A stretch of 60,481 nt of DNA from JALRBM01 sp964477195 (GTDB lineage: Bacteria > Patescibacteriota > Saccharimonadia > Saccharimonadales > Saccharimonadaceae). Position 1 is the stretch's first letter, and each line of letters starts with the position of its first letter. Of this stretch, positions 56,357-60,481 are shown one piece after another. The notes below the pieces were generated by a model. That model saw only the letters and a program-made list of their open reading frames with translations. It had not been told where the DNA came from and searched no databases. The DNA lies in NCBI GenBank assembly GCA_964477195.1, contig CAYZCX010000007.1, positions 1 to 60,481 of the forward strand, given 5' to 3'. The translations under genes were made by a program, and so were the position numbers.

Positions 56357-56897
56357 CCACAGCAGTATAGATGACGCCAACCGAATAGGTCCCCGCTGCT
56401 TGTGTATTGCTCGTGAGAGCACCATAGGTAACAGTTGTTGGATCACCACTTTTGTAAGGACCCGACGCGTCTTTGAGAAGGACGCTCGTCGCATTCATAC
56501 CCAGGAAGTCAGTCGTCGATCCAGTCGTATTATAGCCCCATGTGCCGACGCTCAAAGGGCCATCCGAGGTATTACTACTCGCGGCAATCGACGCACCTCC
56601 ATTTGTCATAGCCGTCCCCCCCAAAGTGTGTGCATAGAGATAATAACCGACAGTATCGGTAGAAGTAACCGTCACGGTATGAGCATTATTTCCGACAAAA
56701 GTTGCTCCGCTTGGGGCAAGCGAAAGCGCGACGTCTCCACCGAGATTTATAGAGATACTCGTCATTGAACCAAATGGGACATCGGCGCCAAATTTGCCTT
56801 GGCCAAAAGGCGATGCGTAGGCGGGAACGGTTGCGAAGGCCACGAAAATGAGGAAAAGCGCTGCAATGATGTATTTCTTGGGCAGTCTGTCGATCAT
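56343..56897 (-). CDS. Secreted surface protein B, related to protein A
   Basis: The 184-residue protein has a signal peptide (KKYIIAALFLIFVAFATVPAY, cleavage after AYA) and a mature all-beta, uncharged domain. VTVTSTDTVGYYLYAHTLGG, LSVGTWGYNTTGS and the final GTYSVGVIYTAVAK match parts of surface protein A (KNGWMVWAKD, LSAGTEGYNTG, YTDTITVVGA). TATACT at 56905-56910 lies seven bases before the ATG at 56897, giving a leaderless message. It converges on partner protein B. It may be the minor or tip form of the same surface structure. Confidence 0.75.
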   Translation of the reverse strand: MIDRLPKKYIIAALFLIFVAFATVPAYASPFGQGKFGADVPFGSMTSISINLGGDVALSLAPSGATFVGNNAHTVTVTSTDTVGYYLYAHTLGGTAMTNGGASIAASSNTSDGPLSVGTWGYNTTGSTTDFLGMNATSVLLKDASGPYKSGDPTTVTYGALTSNTQAAGTYSVGVIYTAVAKNQ

Positions 56898-56966
56898 AGT
56901 TATTAGTATATCAGTGATCAAAAAGAGGAGTGTGAGTCTCCCCCGTAATCACGTATACTAAAGAGA

Positions 56967-57881
56967 ATGATCAGTGCAGTTATCGGTGAAAATGATTTTG
57001 AAAATGAGCGTACGCTTCAGCGGCTCGTGGCAGATTTTAATGGAAATCCCGAAAAAATAGATGGTGAATTACTTGAGGTAAAACAATTACCGGATCTTCT
57101 CATGGGGATGTCCTTATTTGCGACGAAACGCTTTGTTGTCATAAAAAATATGTCCGCAAATAAGTCATTGTGGAGTATATTCGAAGATTGGATTGATCAT
57201 GTCAGCGATGACATTCATCTCGTCCTTGTCGATGCAAAACCCGATAAACGGACCAAGACATACAAAATTCTGCAAAAAAAGGCGACACTATACGAATCGC
57301 ATATATGGACAGAGCGAGATACGATCAAAGCAGAAAAATGGGTGGAGGAAGAATCCGGACGGCTCGGTAACATGCTGGATAAAAAAAGTGCTCACACACT
57401 TGTCGCATGGGTAGGTGTCGACCAGTGGGCGCTATGGCAGGCGCTCCAAAAACTGGTTTTGCTCGATGCAATAACACCAGAGGTAATTCAGCAATTCATT
57501 GAGCCAAATGAAACCGAGAATGCATTTCAGTTGTTTGAAGCGGCCTTGAAAGGCGATGCAAAAAAAGTGAAGAAAATGCTTGAAGTACTCGAAAAAACCG
57601 AAGATCCTTATCGACTGTTCGGTTTACTAAGCGGACAAGCATTTCAGTTGCTCGCCCTAGGTGTCGCAGACGTCCCCGAAGGTGCCGTGGCATCTGATCT
57701 TGGTGTTCATCCGTTTGTTGTCTCCAAACTGCAATCTCATGCTAAAAAATTAGGGAAGAGCGGGGCAGTTGAAGTGCTGGCTGCATTCGCCGAAGCGGAT
57801 ACAGGGTTGAAGACATCTCTAGCGGAGCCATGGCTACTGCTGGAGCGAGCTCTCTTGAAGACAACAAAAACAGCCCGGTGA
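56967..57881 (+). CDS. holA: DNA polymerase III subunit delta
   Basis: This 304-residue clamp-loader subunit opens the sliding clamp. It begins ISAVIGENDFENERTLQRLV, contains QLPDLLMGMSLFATKRFVVI and a long C-terminal helical domain (DPYRLFGLLSGQAFQLLALG, GVHPFVVSKLQSHAKKLGKS), matching HolA over its length. TATACT at 56954-56959 ends seven bases before the ATG. The stop codon lies inside the terminator hairpin shared with the convergent rpsT gene. Confidence 0.88.
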   Translation: MISAVIGENDFENERTLQRLVADFNGNPEKIDGELLEVKQLPDLLMGMSLFATKRFVVIKNMSANKSLWSIFEDWIDHVSDDIHLVLVDAKPDKRTKTYKILQKKATLYESHIWTERDTIKAEKWVEEESGRLGNMLDKKSAHTLVAWVGVDQWALWQALQKLVLLDAITPEVIQQFIEPNETENAFQLFEAALKGDAKKVKKMLEVLEKTEDPYRLFGLLSGQAFQLLALGVADVPEGAVASDLGVHPFVVSKLQSHAKKLGKSGAVEVLAAFAEADTGLKTSLAEPWLLLERALLKTTKTAR

Positions 57882-57895
57882 TCCGGGCTGTTTAT
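57866..57895 (+). terminator. Bidirectional terminator between holA and rpsT
   Basis: AACAGCCCGG pairs with CCGGGCTGTT around TGAT, with A-run before and T after. The loop contains the holA stop codon. Confidence 0.85.
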
Positions 57896-57906
57896 AAGGC
57901 AGTCGA

Positions 57907-58299
57907 CTAAGCAGTCTTTTTTGGTGCTGCTTTTTTAGCCGCAGGTTTCTTTGCAGGGGCTTTCTTTGCTGTGGATGCTTTTGCCACCGTCTCTTTCTTT
58001 GCAGCAGGCTTCTTGGCTGCAGGTTTTGCAGTAGCTTTTTTGGCTGGAGCAAGCTTGACGCCAGCTTCTTTTGCCGCCTTTGCAAGATTGCTCTTGCGAC
58101 GAGCTGCTGTATTCTTCTTGATGAGATTCTTCTTTACAGCGGTGTCGATTTCGCTCTGCGCCTTAGAGAGACCTTCGCTCGTTGGCTTTGCAAGAAATGC
58201 CTTAACAGCAGACTTGATGTCACGCTTGATACCGACGTTGCGCTCGCGGCGTTTTGCCGTTTGCTTCATTCGTTTAATGGCTGATTTGATAATTGGCAT
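57907..58299 (-). CDS. rpsT: Ribosomal protein S20 with long Lys/Ala/Pro tail
   Basis: This 130-residue protein is normal S20 for about 85 residues (PIIKSAIKRMKQTAKRRERN, then KKNTAARRKSNLAKAAKEAG). A 45-residue tail of repeated AKK, PAAKK and KKAP units follows, resembling histone H1 tails. S20 binds 16S rRNA helices in the small subunit; usual length is 85-90. The tail likely adds non-specific RNA or DNA binding and is a known style in organisms with basic low-complexity extensions. AAAGGAACATC precedes the ATG. The ABC ATPase at 12580 has a similar tail. Confidence 0.93.
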   Translation of the reverse strand: MPIIKSAIKRMKQTAKRRERNVGIKRDIKSAVKAFLAKPTSEGLSKAQSEIDTAVKKNLIKKNTAARRKSNLAKAAKEAGVKLAPAKKATAKPAAKKPAAKKETVAKASTAKKAPAKKPAAKKAAPKKTA

Positions 58300-58474
58300 G
58301 ATGTTCCTTTGTTCTTAAAAGCTTATTAGTACAATCAAAGTGAGATTATAGAGGAAAACTTTGAGAAAGTAAAGAGTTCTCCAGGGAAATGATAGCTTAT
58401 CACCTCTGGAAAGCATTGATTTTTTGGCAATTATGTGCTATTGTTTGACTAACCACATAGAAAGAAAAACAAAA

Positions 58475-59251
58475 ATGAGCCAAAGAGACGAACGTGATCC
58501 ATTTCAAGAAGATCTCCCCTCAGAATTACGGGGTTTTGAAGTAAGTGCTGAAGACTTGGCACTATTTGCAGGCGCTGAGGATGAACCCGTGATGACTGAA
58601 GCGATAGGAAAGGACATGGCCAGAACGGCATTTTCTGAGCATACCGTACCTGATCTGGAGCTTTCCGAAGATAAAGAGGATGAATTCACCGGTAGCCTTC
58701 GCGCTATCCGTGATCATCTCGATCTGCCCGAACACCCAAGTGTTATTTACCCCGGAAGCAGTACCCATATCGGTGTGGCACGTGTATTTGGTAAAGAAAA
58801 TGTCATACATGTTGATCCTGATGAAAGGGCGACAAATACCCTCAGTAACCATGATTACCGCGTTGCTGTTCAAGGAATTTCAGACTATGAACCTGCCAAG
58901 CCTAGTGATTTGATGGTTGCCCTTAACAGTTACGGTGAGCTAGGAGAAGATGATGTCGATCGTCTCATAAAAGGTGGAGGCTATCTCATTACCAATAACT
59001 ATACCAATTGGGCAGGAGATGGTATGAGATTAAAAAACCTCTCCCTTGTAGGGGCGTTCCTTCCTAGCTATTTTGAAGGATCATATGTCGAAAGTGATGA
59101 CATTCCCCAAGACGCAACAGATATGCACACGACTTATTACTACTTTCCTCCCGAGGGCGGCATGAAAGTGACGACTGCCGACCAGCCCGGGGCATTCCCA
59201 GATGAGTCAGCTCGTTATCCCGATGGTCTCTTTGTGTTTAAGAAAAAGTAA
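58475..59251 (+). CDS. Unknown Rossmann-like (possible methyltransferase-like) protein
   Basis: The 258-residue protein has an acidic head of about 75 residues, then VIYPGSSTHIGVARVFGKEN, VIHVDPDERATNTLSNHDYR and DLMVALNSYGELGEDDVDRL. Strand-loop-helix with an acidic residue at the next strand resembles class I SAM-binding domains, but the glycine loop is atypical. YLITNNYTNWAGDGMRLKNL continues the fold. No catalytic motif is evident. I chose the ATG at 58475; upstream codons precede any ribosome site. The terminator that follows closes the unit. Confidence 0.65.
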   Translation: MSQRDERDPFQEDLPSELRGFEVSAEDLALFAGAEDEPVMTEAIGKDMARTAFSEHTVPDLELSEDKEDEFTGSLRAIRDHLDLPEHPSVIYPGSSTHIGVARVFGKENVIHVDPDERATNTLSNHDYRVAVQGISDYEPAKPSDLMVALNSYGELGEDDVDRLIKGGGYLITNNYTNWAGDGMRLKNLSLVGAFLPSYFEGSYVESDDIPQDATDMHTTYYYFPPEGGMKVTTADQPGAFPDESARYPDGLFVFKKK

Positions 59252-59267
59252 CTTTCACTAAAAACTA

Positions 59268-59296
59268 AAATAGCCCATATGGAGGCTATTTTTTTG
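59268..59296 (+). terminator. Terminator before the DHH gene
   Basis: AAATAGCC pairs with GGCTATTT around an eight-base loop, followed by a T-run. Confidence 0.85.
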
Positions 59297-59326
59297 TTGA
59301 CGCTACAAAACTTCTTATGCTATAGT
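59297..59326 (+). promoter_or_regulatory. Promoter of the DHH gene
   Basis: TTGACG, 18 bases and TATAGT, directly after the terminator and 38 bases before the start. Confidence 0.65.
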
Positions 59327-59364
59327 AAGCTCAAATTCTATAGAAATAAAAAGCAGGTAAAAAG

Positions 59365-60481
59365 ATGAACGATACAGGCGCCAAGCAGCAAGTCGTCGAC
59401 AAAATCAAGGACAGCAGCAACATTCTTGTCACCGTCAGCCGTAATCCTTCGGTGGATGAGCTGAGTGCGGCTTTGGGATTGACGGTGCTGCTCAACAAAA
59501 TGAAAAAGCATGCCACAGCGGTATTTAGTGGTGCAATTCCGCCTGCGATTACATTTTTGGATCCAGAAAAGACATTCGAAGCCACCGTCGATAGTTTACG
59601 TGACTTTATTATTGCACTCGACAAGGAAAAAGCCGATCATCTCCGCTACAAGGTAGAAGGAGACGTCGTAAAGATATTTATTACTCCATATCGCACGACC
59701 ATCACTAGCGACGATCTCGATTTTAGCCAGGGTGACTACAATGTAGAACTTGTTTTGGCACTTGGCGTGCAAAACCAAGATGATCTGGACGAAGCACTTG
59801 CTGCGCATGGCCGCATTTTGCATGATGCAACGGTGATGACGATGAGTGTTGGTGAAACACAGAGCGAGCTCGGAAGCGTCGACTGGCGTGAGCAAAACGC
59901 GAGCAGCTTGAGTGAAATGCTTGTTTCGCTAGGTGATTCGCTCAAAGGCGACAAAACACTTCTCGACGAACAGATCGCCACGGCATTTCTCACCGGAATC
60001 GTCGCCGCTACAGATAGATTCAGTAATAATCGTACTTCTTCAAAGGTAATGACCGTTGCGGCTCAGCTTATGTCGGCCGGTGCCAATCAACAACTCATTG
60101 CGTCGAAACTAGAAGAGGCGCATGAAATCGGTCCAAACGCTGGCTCGGGGAATTCGGACGGTACCACCGATCTAGCAGAAGGTGAGTCCACTAAGGTAGG
60201 TCGTGAAAGACCAGCCAAAAAGAAGCCTAACAAAAAGCCTAGAGCAGACGATGGTTCTCTCGTTATTTCACACGAAAAGCAAGGCGATGTTGATGAAGTA
60301 GCGAACGCAACGGCTACCGAAGGGCAAGATGAAGCGGCTGAGCGAGCGGAAGATGAGCTGGCAAAACAGACAACCAAAGTCTCCGAGGAACAACAGTCTG
60401 ATGCGGCTCGTGAGGCAGAACAAAAAAGCGCTCAGCAATTGAATAAAGTAGCACCACAGGCACCCGCGGGGACACCGTCAC
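59365..60481 (+). CDS. DHH-type phosphoesterase, C-terminus beyond window
   Basis: The frame is open from the ATG at 59365 to the window end (372 codons). It starts TGAKQQVVDKIKDSSNILVT, with NPSVDELSAALGLTVLLNKM, the DHH-domain opening in which the usual DxD-like NPDPD becomes NPSVDEL. A DHHA1-like QIATAFLTGIVAATDRFSNN region follows near residue 205. These are typical of NrnA/bacterial DHH phosphodiesterases that cut short RNA or cyclic dinucleotides. Several expected metal-binding residues seem altered, so catalysis is uncertain. From residue 265 a basic then acidic low-complexity tail begins. AGCAGGTAAAAAG precedes the ATG. Confidence 0.78.
   Translation, partial: MNDTGAKQQVVDKIKDSSNILVTVSRNPSVDELSAALGLTVLLNKMKKHATAVFSGAIPPAITFLDPEKTFEATVDSLRDFIIALDKEKADHLRYKVEGDVVKIFITPYRTTITSDDLDFSQGDYNVELVLALGVQNQDDLDEALAAHGRILHDATVMTMSVGETQSELGSVDWREQNASSLSEMLVSLGDSLKGDKTLLDEQIATAFLTGIVAATDRFSNNRTSSKVMTVAAQLMSAGANQQLIASKLEEAHEIGPNAGSGNSDGTTDLAEGESTKVGRERPAKKKPNKKPRADDGSLVISHEKQGDVDEVANATATEGQDEAAERAEDELAKQTTKVSEEQQSDAAREAEQKSAQQLNKVAPQAPAGTPS

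Noticed and set aside
48728..56897. A complete or remnant prophage
   Set aside because: Only tail-fibre-like and modification genes are present. I found no integrase, terminase, portal, capsid, tape-measure or lysis genes and no att-like direct repeats, and the flanks are surface-protein genes.
1..60481. Alternative genetic code with TGA read as glycine or tryptophan
   Set aside because: Many well-recognised genes end at TGA at the expected length (for example mscL, orn, holA), and none has internal TGA codons.

Overview
The window looks like a chromosomal segment of an ultra-small, genome-reduced bacterium of the Candidate Phyla Radiation, most likely Candidatus Saccharibacteria (TM7). The taxon is an inference. 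It rests on the compact core genes (groES-groEL, nrdA-nrdB, dnaG-rpoD, polA, holA, argS, pyrG, orn, mutM, dut, rpsT with a long Lys/Ala tail), a bifunctional phosphoglucose/phosphomannose-type isomerase, a FemAB-type cell-wall transferase, near-balanced base composition and TGA used as an ordinary stop codon. There is no CRISPR array, insertion sequence, integrase or complete prophage. One tRNA (Ser-GGA) is present.

Layout. 1-1440: a minus-strand amidinotransferase (cut by the window edge) and FemAB. 1487-8957: groES-groEL (with a CIRCE operator) surrounded by six genes of unusual style, including a helix-turn-helix protein coupled to a GHKL ATPase. 8957-13413: a sugar-phosphate isomerase and a MacB-type ABC exporter. 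13573-18311: an unknown/HAD pair, tRNA-Ser, a membrane esterase, a small lipoprotein and a J-domain-like protein. 18422-25458: a deoxynucleotide supply cluster (nrdA, a 59-residue CxxC protein, nrdB, a CYTH protein, an Nramp Mn/Fe importer and glucose-6-phosphate dehydrogenase). 25527-33743: a serine hydrolase, pyrG, argS, mscL, msrB, orn and small genes. 34487-43115: dnaG-rpoD, a membrane protein, a kinase and polA. 43162-47676: small cassette genes, a HIT protein, a HAD phosphatase, dut and mutM. 47677-56897: a surface island. 56967-60481: holA, rpsT, a Rossmann-like protein and a DHH phosphoesterase that runs off the window.

Three systems stand out. (1) The ribonucleotide reductase appears split: NrdA ends without its redox cysteines, and a separate 59-residue gene between nrdA and nrdB ends in CEGCQ. 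NrdB has Phe at the radical Tyr position and Glu as first metal ligand (class Ic-like, Mn/Fe), next to an Nramp transporter and an NADPH-producing dehydrogenase. (2) The surface island places three phage-tail-fibre-like genes, a Tat-signal-like mini-protein, a glycosyltransferase-like and a methyltransferase-like gene between two pairs of a secreted surface protein and a membrane-anchored Ig-like partner. For an episymbiont this could be a host-contact apparatus. (3) About sixteen small transcription units are scattered among the housekeeping genes. Each tends to have its own TTGACA/TAAAAT-like promoter, a Shine-Dalgarno-led and often GTG or TTG start, GC-rich codons and a strong hairpin after the stop. 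Core genes instead often have a TATAMT box 6-9 nt before the ATG, which implies leaderless mRNAs. The cassettes look like independently acquired single-gene insertions.
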